Below are positions 23,426-34,747 of a stretch of 64,000 bases of DNA, in pieces. A program made the translations under genes and the position numbers. The notes under the pieces are model-generated. The model was not told where the DNA came from. It did no database searches and saw only the letters and a program-made list of their open reading frames with translations. Source of the DNA: Xenopus tropicalis (lineage: Eukaryota; Chordata; Amphibia; Anura; Pipidae); contig NC_030677.2 of assembly GCF_000004195.4 (NCBI RefSeq), positions 62,998,222 through 63,062,221 of the forward strand, read 5' to 3'. The first letter of the stretch is position 1. The number at the start of each line of letters is the position of its first letter.

Positions 23426-23771
23426 AACATACAAATTGCATTCAAGATGTGATAGATATAAGACTGAATGCAAAACAAACCCTCAAGGACCATTTGCTCA
23501 TCTCAAAAGAGGTCAGCAACTACTTTTTGCAATACAAACATTAGGCTCTGACTGGGTACAATATCCCTTCATATCCTGGAGCCCCCCATTTGCAATGATT
23601 CCTGCAGGGAACCAGACCATGCACAGAAATGATCCTTCACAGGCAGCTTTCAATGCTATGTGATTGCCCACATTCCAAAGCAACAGCCACCAGTCACATA
23701 CTTAGCTTCCGTGTTGCCATAGGATGTGAGTTTAGAGCCTAATAAAAAGCATTAAAACTCACCCACTTTGT

Positions 23772-23871
23772 ATTCATTTCTATGGGATTTTTAAAAGTAT
23801 ATTTATCAATGGGTAAAATTTATAGTTCACCATTTGATAAATACACTTCTAAAAATCCCATAGGAATGAAT
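23772..23871. mobile_element. Small foldback element
   Basis: The arm at 23772-23812 (starts ATTCATTTCTATGGGATTTT) pairs with the arm at 23830-23871 (ends AAAATCCCATAGGAATGAAT) with only a few mismatches and a loop of about 17 bp. The wider region, ending ATAAATCTGGCCCTTA near 23940, may be part of the same element. Confidence 0.7.
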
Positions 23872-25430
23872 ATTAGTATCAGGAATTATATTAGTTTATA
23901 TTAGGATCTAAAATCGCATTTTTTATAAATCTGGCCCTTAGTCTCTAGTGCTTTAATATTCACAAGTCATGTTCTGGGGAAGAAAGTGGGTGTTGTTCCT
24001 TCTTCTTCCAATTGATGGATTTGTAGAAGAGGTGGCACCTAATGTCACCTTGCATGCCATTTAGACCTCTTCAGTAGACATTTATTTAAATACCACAGAT
24101 GTTATACTTTGTAGAACCCACTACTTTAATCACTGCATGTTGTTTGCAAACATAATTTGCAAATATCACAGGACTTAAATGAAGTGAGGGCTTTAATATA
24201 AAGCTGGTAACAAGTAAACTATAATATACTTACGCAATTTGACACATTTCAGTCTTGGGCTATTACCCTGTCTTGGCTAAGCATAGCAAAGAAATGCTTA
24301 AACTCGCTACCTACTAATACTCCCTAGATGAAAAGTCATATAAGTTAGTTACTAGTGACTTTGGCATCACTGCATTGCTGGTGAGTTTGACAAATTCAAT
24401 ATGGTCAAAACCCACCATATTCTACCTCTAATGTTTCTGTTTTGCTTGCATACAGTTTTAAAGCAAAGTAATATTCAGGCAACTTACATACAGTAATCAT
24501 TGAGTACAAATAAAACATAATCATATTTGTAATTTTTACAGTTACTATGTTGGTAGGCACAGTACCAACCTTTCACAGATTTTGATTTTAATTTATATTT
24601 TCAGATTTTTGTCCAGTTTGTCAGGAATCATGTGTTCATCCTTTATGGATAATTCAATGAGCTTCTCATTAAAAGTATAAAAAAGGGATATTTTAAGAAG
24701 GCATTTTACAGATGGTGATGCTACATGACCACCAATCTACTAATGTTTTACATTATTTATTCTGAAGTCTTGAATGTATAGAAAAAACATTACTTGCCAT
24801 GTTTCAAAATGGCACTGTGTATCTGGCATAATATTAATAGATTTATCTGGTCATTAAATGTACCACTTGGTTTTTATATCTAGTTTCAGAACAGTCACAC
24901 TTTCTGAACTCAATATACATTGTACCCTTGATGTGCTGTTTATCCTGCTGTTTACTGGATTGTTGACCACCTGCACAGAATTATTTCGTTATATATTTTC
25001 AGTAGACAGAAATCACACCTCACCCTATGATACTGTATATATATATAACAAAAGCCCAAATAATAGAACATAATAGAAAGAAAAGGAAGGCTAGACAATA
25101 GAAATCAGTTCTTGGCTGCAGAAGAGTGAACAACTGAGAAACAGTTAATATTAGCAATTCATTAAGAAAGACTTTTAGAAACGACTTGAAGAGTAGGCAG
25201 TTAACTTTCAGTGAACTCATGAAAAATCTATTTACACAAAATTATAGCAAAATGAATAAGATCTAACTGTTCCCTCTTGCAATAATTGGTTCAGTAAATT
25301 CATAGCAGCGATTATCACTTTTGACAGATCATTTATTATCAACTTCTTTTGAAATAGTGATATGGAAACAGGGAGAGTCTCCAGAAAACATCTACACAAT
25401 ACAGGGGCATTATTTGGGTTTCCTGGCCCC
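23872..25430. other. Unique AT-rich stretch without recognised features
   Basis: It includes a short TA run at about 25034-25045. Open frames at 24858-25073 and 25020-25220 overlap on opposite strands and lack motifs. Confidence 0.4.
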
Positions 25431-25735
25431 CAGGGGTCCCCAACCTTTGATACATGTGAGCCACAGTTAAATGTAAAGACTTGGAGACCAATACAAGAAT
25501 CATAAAAGTTCATGGAGGTGCCAAATAAGGGCTAAGATTGGCTATTACGTAGCCTCTATGCACACTATCAGCTTACAGGAGGCTTTATTTGGTAGTAAAT
25601 CTTGTTTTTATTCAACCAAAACTTGCCACCAAGTCAGGAATTCAAAAATAACTACCTGGTTTGGGGGCACTGAGAGCAACATCCAAGGGGTTGGTGAGCA
25701 ACATATAGCTCACGAGCCACTGGTTGGGATCACTG
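25431..25735 (+). mobile_element. Family C hAT-type element, diverged ends
   Basis: It runs from CAGGGGTCCCCAACC to GGTTGGGATCACTG in the same orientation as the 35339 copy, with matching interior (TCATAAAAGTTCATGGAGGT, GGCTTTATTTGGTAGTAAAT). The adjacent 8-mers do not match, so the target duplication has decayed or a rearrangement removed it. Confidence 0.85.
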
Positions 25736-26554
25736 CCTACACCCATAGACCCCACCACCACCGACATCTACAATTTCCTTACCACACATCATTGGTTTCT
25801 GTGCCCCTGCTCCTACTTCCACCAGGATACTAACAATCCATATACTGCTGGGGTTGGTGGGCATAGGGAATGGGGGGGGGCACAAAGGGAGTGGGTTTTT
25901 ATCATGCCATGCTTCTTTACTCTGTTGGCCCTCACATCCCATGGCTGTGGAGTCTACTCCCTCAATAATTATGCCACTTACTCAGCACAACTTACATTTA
26001 GATACCCTGCTATTCACTGCTACAGCTTCCCCAATATGGGTGTGGCTCTCAGGCATAGCCAGGCCAAAAGCTACTGCACCTATAGAAAGTCCCAAGCCAT
26101 TGTCATCCCCTGCCAGCCATCTCCTCTCCTCTCATCACCATCCCCACCGCGGTAGCTCACCTGCTTGCTTGTCGTGCTGCTTCTGCATTCTAGATGACCG
26201 GAGCTTGAGTTAGAGAAGGCAGCAGATGTATGTGCATAAGTTCTCATGCCTAGCCCCTATTCCAGACCTCCTATTAACATTTTAGCCATTCTTAATTGCT
26301 AAGGACACAAACATCAATGCCCAAGTAGCCACTATAATCCTTATCAGCACATCACTCCAGAGCAGGGCAGATTGCAATGGCAGTCCCAAACCCCTTTATC
26401 CCCAATACACAATCACATTTTCGGTTGGAAGGGCTGCAGCTTACTTTATTATCACTACACTTACATGCATGTTTTATCTAACTTTGATATCCACAGACCT
26501 TACAAAGTTGATTACATGAACATTGGTGGATGTTCTGAACATGAAATAGCTGGT
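25736..26554. other. C-rich segment of unknown origin
   Basis: 25736-26180 is rich in CCA/CCC phrases, G-poor apart from a GGGGGGGG run at about 25869, and differs from its AT-rich flanks. Overlapping frames of 143 and 119 codons exist in two + frames because stops are rare, not because of a recognisable protein. The rest is unremarkable. Confidence 0.3.
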
Positions 26555-26776
26555 TGGAGTCTACCAATTGTACAAAAGTACCATTGTAGGTCCCTCAAGG
26601 ATTTTGCCAGATACACAATACATGCGCAGATTGTATCGTTATCCGTCCGAAATGTTCTAACCTGTCCGATCGACTAAACAACCTATTACTATGGTACTAA
26701 AATTATCAGGACGAGCCCACACACAGTGCAAAACCTTGTTTCTTACGATTTTATCAGTATGTGTATGGCCAGCTTA
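26555..26776 (+). mobile_element. Family A-related element, right end
   Basis: The right end TGTGTATGGCCAGCTTAA closely resembles the family A end CGTGTATGGCCACCTTAA, but the interior (ACCTGTCCGATCGAC, TTTCTTACGATTTTATCAG) is different. It is best read as a diverged relative or another family with the same terminus. The left boundary is approximate. Confidence 0.5.
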
Positions 26777-27255
26777 AACCTGCCCCAAGCTTACTTTTTA
26801 AGGCCCCTGGATTGTATTTATTAATTTATTAGTCTGAGTAGATCAGAAACATTAGAAATTTGCGGCATACTTAACTGTTTAGAATTTATGAAGTGTAAAA
26901 TTAACTGATAATATCAACTATTTACTCATTCACTCTTGTGGTGTACTGAATTGATTTCTGCCTGTGCCCTGTATTATCTGACCTTTTTTTAACGGTAATT
27001 TAGATTTTGATGGAACACAATAATTCTTATTTGTGCTGGATCTAAATAACATATAATTTTGCTGGCTGTTTGATGTATCTTTGCAATTTTCTCATATTGC
27101 AACAAATCTGGTATTTAGTTTATAATACTAAAGGCATTAACTTGTATCGTAAAACTTCAACTGAAAATTTTAGGTTGTCAGCTAAATAATTATGTTTGTC
27201 TATCTATCTGTCTCTGTCTATCATCAGTCTCTTAACAGAGAACAAATAAGCTAAG

Positions 27256-27487
27256 TAAGGGCTGTGGCACACGGGGAGATTAGTCGGCGAGCGACAAATC
27301 TCCCTTGTTGCGGGCGACTAATCTACCGAAATGCCATCCCACCGCCGAGAATGTAAATCAGCGGTGGGATGTCATATGCGGCACCGTGATCGATTTCGGC
27401 AAATCCCCACGCTGTGCATGCCATCCCACTGGTGAATTACATTTTAGACAAGGGAGATTTGGCGTGCGCCGTGTGCCACAGCCCTAA
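27256..27487 (+). mobile_element. Family H Harbinger-like element, intact ends and TAA duplication
   Basis: TAA flanks the element on both sides (27256-27258, 27485-27487). The termini GGGCTGTGGCACACGG (27259-27274) and CCGTGTGCCACAGCCC (27469-27484) are perfect complements. A 3-bp TAA duplication fits PIF/Harbinger transposons. The interior has paired blocks: GGGAGATTAGTCGGCGAGC-like with GCGGGCGACTAATCT, and CATCCCACCGC with GCGGTGGGATG. It is non-coding. Confidence 0.88.
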
Positions 27488-27653
27488 AATGCAATTAGAT
27501 ACACCCATACACCTTTACACAATAAGTATAAATCATGATACAGGGCAAAAAGTAATATCAGCTGTATATCAGTGTGTTAGTGTGCTCCACAATAAAAAAA
27601 CACTTTTGCTGTTCTAGATATCCCGTGGATTCCTTTACATTGTGAGGACTAAC

Positions 27654-27656
<3 letters not shown>

Positions 27657-27691
<35 letters not shown>
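27657..27691. repeat. (TA)n microsatellite
   Basis: An uninterrupted TA run of about 16 units. Confidence 0.95.
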
Positions 27692-27693
<2 letters not shown>

Positions 27694-28560
27694 TTTTTTC
27701 TAAACAGGCATCTTATTCTCGTTTTTTGAAATCACGGGAGCACTTACCAGACAAACAGTGTGTGCTCAACGCGAAGCCGGAACCCAGACGGCAAATCTGT
27801 CTGCAAATAAAAAACTTTGTGCGGAGCAGCACCAACACTACTGTTTAAAAAAAAATCTATTTATTCTGTCTCTTTAAAAGCATGTTGTGCTTATCCAGAA
27901 AAAAAACATACGCTTGACGCATTTTGTGGTATCACACCACTTTTTCGACAGCTGAAGTAAAGTAAAAAGAAAAAAAAAGTATTTGTGTGTGTTTGTGTAT
28001 ACATGTGTGTACACATCTAAAAGTTGTGTGACAGTGTGTAAGTGTGTATATGAGAGTATAGAAGTGTGCTAAAGTGTGCAAAATTAAAAAAAACTGTTGT
28101 GTGTAAATGTGTCTATGTGTGTGTAAATGCATGTAATTGTATGTAAGTGTGTATAATAGTGTAAAGAAAGGGCACTTACCTGTCCTGGAGCTAGATGGCC
28201 AATCAGATCGCTTCCAGCTGTCCTCATTGGTCCTGCAGGGTCCTCTGTGCAGAGCTCGAACAACAGGAAGTGAGTGGGCGTCGCTGGAGGGAGGGGGAGA
28301 AAGCAGGGGGGGAAAGCAGGCAGAGCTGAAGGAGAAGCAGCAGATCGCATCGCAGGACCCACATGACAGCCCCCCTGGCTCGTTGCCCAGGGGGCTGTCA
28401 TCGCTCAGAACTCTCTGCAGAAGCGGCACACGCCACTTCTGCAGAGAGAAACCTAGATCTGCCAAACAATGTATGACATACGTGGTTGGCAGATAACGCA
28501 TATTTCTGCAATCATGTATGCCATATGTCATTGGCAGGAAATGTCTTAAAGAGTGATTGT
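27692..28560. repeat. Complex repeat: GTGT-rich tract followed by two GC-rich hairpins
   Basis: 27975-28165 is a degenerate GTGTGTAA/GTGTATA tract. At 28371 GACAGCCCCCCTGG pairs with CCAGGGGGCTGTC. At 28410 CTCTCTGCAGAAG pairs with CTTCTGCAGAGAG. TATGACATACGTGGTTGGCA near 28470 is echoed by TATGCCATATGTCATTGGCA near 28517. A GTGCGGAGCAGCACCAACAC phrase at about 27818 resembles a Xenopus repeat I recall. These look like parts of one or more transposons; limits and family are uncertain. The 199-codon minus frame runs through the GT tract and is not taken as a gene. Confidence 0.5.
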
Positions 28561-28690
28561 TGTTTGGCTGCCAGGGTCAGTGACCCCATTTTGAAAGTTG
28601 GAAAGAGTCAGAAGAAGAAGGCAAATAATTTTAAAACAATAAAAAATACATAATGAAGATCAGTTGAAAATCTATGACATATTAGATATT
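28561..28690 (+). mobile_element. Family O fragment
   Basis: GGTCAGTGACCCCATTTTGA, AAAGAGTCAGAAGAAGAAGG and AACAATAAAAAATACATAAT match a Xenopus repeat I recall, whose other parts appear at 53940-54135. It is non-coding and truncated. Confidence 0.5.
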
Positions 28691-28934
28691 ACAGTCACAT
28701 GTATAATCATGAAATCTTTCACATATGTTTGATATACTGTATTTACAAGGGCTATATTTTTTGTAGCCTGTGGATTAGCTGTACTTTCTAGCTAAACAAA
28801 TGGCAGCCATAATGAAGGATGCACTGTTTAGTATGGGATTACCAATAAAGTAAGCAATATAGTGAAAAAAAAATCCTAGTGGTTTAAAAGGGAAGTACAG
28901 GTGAGAGAAATTCAGTTTTAGGGGATTGTACTTT

Positions 28935-29150
28935 TAGACCCAATAGTATAGTTTTGCCACCAATATGGATTCATGCAGCTTAGTTACCATCAAGTACAAG
29001 CTACTGTTTTATTATTACAGAAAAAAGGAAATAATTTGACAATTTTACAATATTAAATGATTTGCTTAAAATGCACTCTTTGGAAGATCACTTCCTGTAA
29101 TTCTGTTTTCTGGATATCAGGTTTCCAGATAAGGGATCCCGTACCTTTAC
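28935..29150 (-). mobile_element. Family D element, minus orientation
   Basis: ACCATCAAGTACAAGCTACT, GTTTTATTATTACAG, CTGGATATCAGGTTTCCAG and ATAAGGGATCCCGTACC are the complement of family D in order. The outer part beyond the AATAGGATTG region is lost or diverged. Confidence 0.7.
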
Positions 29151-29667
29151 TTTGTTATGACAAGGTTTAGGCTGCTCAGTACTAATGCAAGACTTGCATA
29201 ATTGGAATTTACTATTTACACGGCAAAAAATGCATGCAGTTATTTTAAACAATGCAACCAAATGTGGGCTTAAAATGCAAGAAAATGGTTCAAAATGTGG
29301 GAAAGTAATTTATTAAAATGCATCAGAATTGGTTAGACTACAGAAATTTTAAATGCAGGGGAAAAATATAAGGCACTAAAAAAATATAAGGCACTACTAC
29401 CTTGCTTTTAGACTTGTGACCAGTAAATGCCCTGCTGATTGGTTGTTATAGCTTACTAGACCTGTACATTTCATTACATAATACTCATTGAGCAATTAGC
29501 AGCTTTTGGAAGGATGCACCAAGTGATACACTGAACAAAAAATACCAAATGGTGTGCTCCTCCTAGCAGATCCAAAAAGTATTGCTACCCAAGGCAATGC
29601 TACTCGACCCCTGCACCCCAACATCTCTCCACTGAGACACCTTCCCACTTGCAAATCCTACAGGCCC

Positions 29668-30099
29668 CTGCTCACTCTAGCAAATCACCTGACCACCCCC
29701 ACACTCGCAAATCACCTGACCACCCCCACACTCGCAAATCACCTGACCACCCCCACACTCGCAAATCACCTGGCCACCCCCACACTCGCAAATCACCTGG
29801 CCACCCCCATACTCGCAAATCACCTGGCCACCCCCACACTCGCAAATCACCTGGCCACCCCCACACTCGCAAATCACCTTGCCACTTCCACACTTGCAAA
29901 TCACCTGGCCACTTCCATACTCGCAAATCACCTGCCCACCCCCACACTTGCAAATCACCTGGCCACCCCCACACTCTCAAATCACCTGGCCACTTCCACA
30001 CTTGCAAATCACCTGGCCACCCCCACACTTGCAAATCACCTGGCCACCCCCACACTTGCAAATCACCTGGCCACCCCCACACTCGCAAATCACCTGGCC
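29668..30099. repeat. 27-bp minisatellite, 16 units
   Basis: The unit is ACTCGCAAATCACCTGGCCA followed by CCCCCAC, 27 bp, repeated 16 times with few changes (GACC/GGCC; CCCCCAC/CTTCCAC; CTCGC/CTTGC). Because 27 is a multiple of three and the unit has few stops, + frames read nine-residue cycles such as TLANHLATP, and minus frames are open too. Openness on both strands is explained by the unit, so no protein is called. The T-to-C and CTTCC variants are interspersed, suggesting exchange between units. Confidence 0.95.
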
Positions 30100-31289
30100 T
30101 TTGCTTCCGTTGTTTTGCTCATTTCTTAATATTGGCAACTTCTCCCTATTCGGCTGTCTGTCACCCATTTCATTTCTTAATCCTCCTTGCCTGATTCCCC
30201 CACTTTAATGCAGCCTGGGCAGGTACATAGCCTGCCTCCCCTTAGTTACTTATTACTTTTTTGGTACTCCCCTTAAACTACCCTATCTGTGGTGGGGGTG
30301 AAAAAATGATCTACTGGTTTTAAAAAAACACGTGCATTACTTAGCATCACTCTACTTCTTTTAGGACCACAAATTACCATTCCAGGGCTTAAAAAAAAAT
30401 AAAAAATGTTATAATATATATTAGTTTCTAGTACAACACAGGAAATACCCTCTTTGCTAGTGAAATAAGCACCAAGCATTGAGATTACTATTAAAACACT
30501 TAAGTCCCTTAACACAATATTTGTCAAGCTTAAAAAAAAAAAAAAAACAGTGACCAAATACCCCACACATCAGCATCTGATTGCCAGGCATAGCCATGTA
30601 AAAATAGGGAATTGCTCAAGATGTGTTCAAATTCTAGGTATAATTATTTTCCTTGCAAAATTCTAACATAAAAAGCAGCAGCTGCTTAAATTCATCTGCC
30701 TAAATATATCCCATTTATTTGAATAGTTTACTCCAAATATGGTAACCTTATTGCCTATACACCATACAATCAATGGCTTTTTTAATTTGCCATTTATTTT
30801 ACACCTCTTTCTACACTTATCTACTCTAAATAATTCCACACAAAATGATATATAGCCCCCTAAAAGACGATGGGTAATAAAAGTCAACATATGCAAAAAA
30901 TAAGATTAAAAAATGTGCATTCCACATTCCAGTATTTTCCAGTGACAGAATTTTGCCATATACTTTTGAGGAATAGTAGTGGCATTCTCTATGTTGTAGA
31001 CTGTGAGGTGCATGGAATTACTGTATGTGAATGTACTTTCTCACAGTAAACCTATGGACTGAGGGCTGTTTTTCATTGCTGGGTGTTATTAAGACATATG
31101 AGGGGGATTTTCTTGAGTTAAATATTTATGCACAGTATTATTTGAAATGGCACATTGAAAACCTTCCATACCCCCTCAATATCATGTTACAACACTTGTT
31201 TGAAATCTGTAAGTGCAATAATATGTATTGATGTCACAGCTGCTCATTATGGATTGTTACAGGGCAGAAAAGATGTTTATAACACTTTC
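30100..31289. other. Unique AT-rich stretch without recognised features
   Basis: A-runs lie at about 30389-30398 and 30531-30547. Minus frames at 30273-30566 and 30663-30896 show no motif. Confidence 0.4.
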
Positions 31290-31682
31290 GGGGAGATTTA
31301 CTAATCCCCGAACGGTCCGCAGACGTCCGAATGCGTCTTTTCGTAATGATCGGTATTTTGTGACTTTTTCGTCGCCGTCGCGACTTTTTCGTATGTCCCG
31401 TGATTTTTTCGTCACCGCCGCAGACTTTTTCGTATATTTTTCGCGACTTTTCTGTCGCCAAAAAATCGGATTGGTTTTTCCGCCGTTTACTATCGCTCAA
31501 TACGAAAAAAATTGCAACGGCGACAAAAAAGTTGCGCAAAATACGATAAAGTCGCGACAAATACGAAAAAGTTGCGACAAAAAAGAAAAATTGCGACGGT
31601 GCCGAAAAAGCCGCAACATTTTCGTTTCCAATACGATTTTTTCCCTTTCAGGATTCAGATTCGTGGATCTGTAAATCTGTCT
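31290..31682 (-). mobile_element. Family E foldback element, inverted relative to the first copy
   Basis: It starts GGGGAGATTTACTAATCC and ends with a diverged complement (TTCGTGGATCTGTAAATCTG). GTAATGATCGGTATTTT and TCGGATTGG match the 6291 copy in reverse order. CGACTTTTTCG-type phrases on the left face their complements on the right. Overlapping frames of 148 and 108 codons on opposite strands follow from the palindromic content and are rejected as genes. Confidence 0.85.
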
Positions 31683-32604
31683 TTTGTCTTTCCCTCAGAT
31701 CAATCTTCTTAGTGGAAAAAATGTCTATTTAATTATTTTCTCTAAAACCACAAATTTTTGGAATTAATTAAGTCTAAAAACATTAAAAACTTTAATGCAA
31801 AATGAGTCAAGTAGAAATCAATGGGAGCTGTCCTTTGCAAATCGTAAGATATTTACTTGATTTGAGGTTTTAGTGGTTTTTCAGGGTTTTTTTTTCGCTT
31901 GTAATCACAAGAAAATTCTTGTCAAATGAAGATTTTATGGTATTGATTTTGTTTTCTTATTCATTCCGCAATATTTTTCATTTGTGCTATTTATAGTCAA
32001 ATTTTTTTTTTAAAAAAATGAGTTTTGATGTGGTAGAAAAAAAACCACGAAAACTGCACTTATACAAATTTGAATTAATCTGCCCCTTATTATATATATA
32101 AACTTTTTTACTAGGGGGCATATTTATGATTGCTGAATTTTTATGATTAACATTTTTATTATTATTATCATTATTATTTAAGAAAAACCTCAACTCTCAA
32201 GGTATTTTTGCTGAAACCCTGTGTGAGTTCCATATCTCATGCCAGATTTCCTTTATGATTGCTCAGGCCGAAAGGCTGAAGTAGCCATAAATGTGCCCCC
32301 TTCTGTTAACCACTACTTGAAAAACAATAATTGATCAATCAGTCCCTAAGGGTAACAGGATGTACTGTACTTTCATTCCTCTTTCTTAAAATGGACTGAA
32401 ACTGTAAACCATTTACCACACAAAATAGCAATTTAAAGGGAATTTTGAGTAAAAAAAGCTTAAAGTAATTTCTTTTAAAAGCATTAATATTCTGCACTGA
32501 CATAATTTCAGTTCTATTTTGTTTGAAAACCTTATACAATTCCTAAAATGCTATGCTACATACAAAATAAATGATGTTGAGTTAGCAGCTTGCCTTTTTA
32601 TAGT
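31683..32604. other. AT-rich stretch, possibly containing a decayed element
   Basis: Paired AT-rich phrases (AAAACCACAAATTTTTGG near 31745; GAAAAAAAACCACGAAAAC near 32037) and an AATCTGCCCCTTA end near 32078 suggest an old foldback transposon, but arms cannot be aligned confidently. An ATT-rich run lies at 32156-32178. Confidence 0.3.
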
Positions 32605-32893
32605 AAAGGTATGGGATCCATTATCCGGAAACCCGATATCCAGAAAGCTCTGAATTATGGAAAGCCCGTCTCCCATAGACTCCATTTTAATCAAATAATT
32701 CAGATTTGTAAAATTGATTACCTTTTTCTCTGTAAAAATAAAACAGTGCTTTGTATTTGATCCCAACTAAGATATAATTAATCCTTACTGGATGTAAAAT
32801 AATCCTATTTGGTTTAATTAATGTTTTACTGATTTTTTAGTAGACTTAAGGTATGAAAATCCAAATTACAGAAAGATCCCTTATCCAGAATAC
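32605..32893 (+). mobile_element. Family D element, near full length
   Basis: Left end AAAGGTATGGGATCCATTAT, CCGGAAACCCGATATCCAG, then CCCATAGACTCCATTTTAA, TTTGATCCCAACTAAG and right end AGATCCCTTATCCAG. The left and right parts are partly complementary, so it is a weak foldback. No target duplication is evident. Confidence 0.8.
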
Positions 32894-33638
32894 CATTTTC
32901 ATATGAGGTAAGACATGTAGAAATCCAGTTAAATCCAGAAGTAGATGGTTGTAGAAAAGATGTGACCAAGTCTTTCATTCTCTGCTTGCTATTTACAAGG
33001 GGGATTAATCATTTGGATGGGTGTAGGAGCTCAGTGCTACCTCTGAACTAACTCCCCTGTGAAAGTAATGTGCTTAACTGCTCCTAGTTGTCACATTCAT
33101 CTTGTTTGAAAAGTGTGTCATTTCATTAAACGCTTACCTGTCTGTATGTCCCAAGTTATCGTATTTGGTTATTGAACGAGAGAATACGGCATTGATTAGT
33201 GGTGTGGATGTGAGGGAAAGGGAGACTCTTATATTAGAGGCTGAAGCAGGCTGAGGAGTCAGTGTGTTGGAAACATAAAGGAGAATTCAACGTTTAGGAA
33301 ATGTAAATGTAGTGGGTGGCCAGAGAGTTTTGGGTGGTAGTGTGGCTGATATCAGGTAAGGAAAAACAGAAATAAAACATGATGTAGAAAGGGGGGATAT
33401 GTGCCCAGTTTAGGTGTTGGGAAGGATTATACATTCAAGGGAATGGGAGATAGCAACAGAAACAGCTTGTGTGCAGGAGCCGTGAGAGTTGACAGATGGG
33501 GTTGGGGCTGAGTGTTTTCTAAGGTAGTTTCTTCATGAAACTCTGAAATGCTTATTGTAATATTACCTTTTTACTTCATGGAACCACTAACTTTAAACTG
33601 TGAATTGCATAGCATTTCCATTACACAAAACAGCAGAA
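32894..33638. other. Unique stretch without recognised features
   Basis: 33180-33500 has a GT- and GGA-richer + strand than its surroundings but no repeat match within the window and no open frame of interest. Confidence 0.4.
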
Positions 33639-33874
33639 CATATGTTTAGTGATGAGCGAATCTATCCCGTTTTACTTTGCAGAAAAAGTCACAAAACAGG
33701 AAAATTAGCAAAACGGTGAAAAAACTGCAAAATGCTCTTGCCGCGCAAGTTTTTTGTAGCCTGCGCCTTTTTTTGTCCACGGAAGTTCCCGAAACAATTC
33801 GCCAATGACAAAATGCGGAAATTCGCTGCAAATCCGTGCCTGGTGAAAAAAATCCGCTCATCACTACATATGTT
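33639..33874 (+). mobile_element. Family F hAT-type element with intact 8-bp target duplication
   Basis: CATATGTT lies at 33639-33646 and 33867-33874. Between them the element starts TAGTGATGAGCGAATC and ends GATTTTTTTCACC-type sequence closed by CCGCTCATCACTA. Interior phrases (GCGCAAGTTTTTTG, GGAAATTCGCTGC) follow the GCGAA-rich style of hAT elements with these ends. It is 220 bp and non-coding; short frames on both strands across it are rejected. Confidence 0.9.
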
Positions 33875-34264
33875 ACATGGCAAACCATTTCTTGTTGAGG
33901 TCGAAATTATTCTCAGGAAAAAAAAAATAATTTATAAAAATTACAAAGTAAATATATCCTGACAGAATATGCTAGCTCAGGCAGTCATTTTCCATTTATT
34001 TACTACTCTTATCCGTGTACTATTCCCATCCCTGTTTTTTTTTCTAAATTTTGCAGGGCAATTTATTAATGATCACTAAATTATGCTGAGCAGGAATAAT
34101 AATTACAGACCTTTTAATATTTAACCATTTATTTTCCATGCTGAAAAATACTTTTCTGAATCCTAATATCAGTTTTTTTAATTAAAAGTAGTCACCTAGA
34201 AAAAGTGCCTGTAAACATAATAGATATTTTTGCCTTATGGGTAATTTATGGTGAAAATATTTTG

Positions 34265-34575
34265 GTACGGGTTGGGACCTGGGGTTTTGTAGATAGGGGA
34301 TCTTTCCATAATTTGGATCTCCAAACCTTAAGTCTGCGAAAAATGATTAAAATATTGAATAAACCCAACAGGATTGTTTTGCCTCCAATAAGGATTAATT
34401 ATATCTTAGTTGGGATCAAGTACAGGGTACTGTTTTATTATTACAGAGAAAAAGGAAACAATTTTTAAAAATTAGAATTATTTGCATATAATGGAGTTTA
34501 TGGAAGATGGTCTTTCCGTAATTAGGAACTTTCTGGATAATGGGTTTTCAGATAAGGGATCCTATACCTGTACTT
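34265..34575 (-). mobile_element. Family D element, minus orientation, near full length
   Basis: GGGACCTGGGGTTTTGTAGA, TAATTTGGATCTCCA, ACCTTAAGTCTG, TTAGTTGGGATCAAGTACAG, then GATAAGGGATCCTATACC form the complement of the 50581 copy in order. A chance 87-codon frame crosses it. Confidence 0.85.
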
Positions 34576-34747
34576 TATATTTCAAGAAATATATTTCATT
34601 TTTTTTTTAATCTTTAGAATGAACAATAATTAAAAATAATCCTTGTTTCTTCTATTTTAACTTTGCATTTAAATTGCAGTGGGGGACAAAATGCAGATAT
34701 CGGGCAAATGACAATGGGCAGTTATCAGTAAGGTTTTCATATCAGCA

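Noticed and set aside
23220..23441. Poly-Asn and poly-Ile frames
   Set aside because: They translate the (TTA)n tail of a SINE.
25724..26213. Two overlapping plus-strand frames of 119-143 codons
   Set aside because: C-rich composition lowers stop frequency; no start context, splice sites or domain supports a gene.
27932..28531. 199-codon minus-strand frame with His/Thr-rich end
   Set aside because: The C-terminal part is a translated GTGT-rich tract and the rest crosses GC-rich transposon hairpins; no domain is recognisable.
29554..30208. Open frames up to 191 codons on both strands
   Set aside because: All are produced by the 27-bp minisatellite; openness on both strands and in several frames shows unit composition, not coding.
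31228..31674. 148-codon plus-strand frame with overlapping minus frame
   Set aside because: Runs through the family E foldback element; charged low-complexity peptide mirrors the CGACTTTTTCG phrases.
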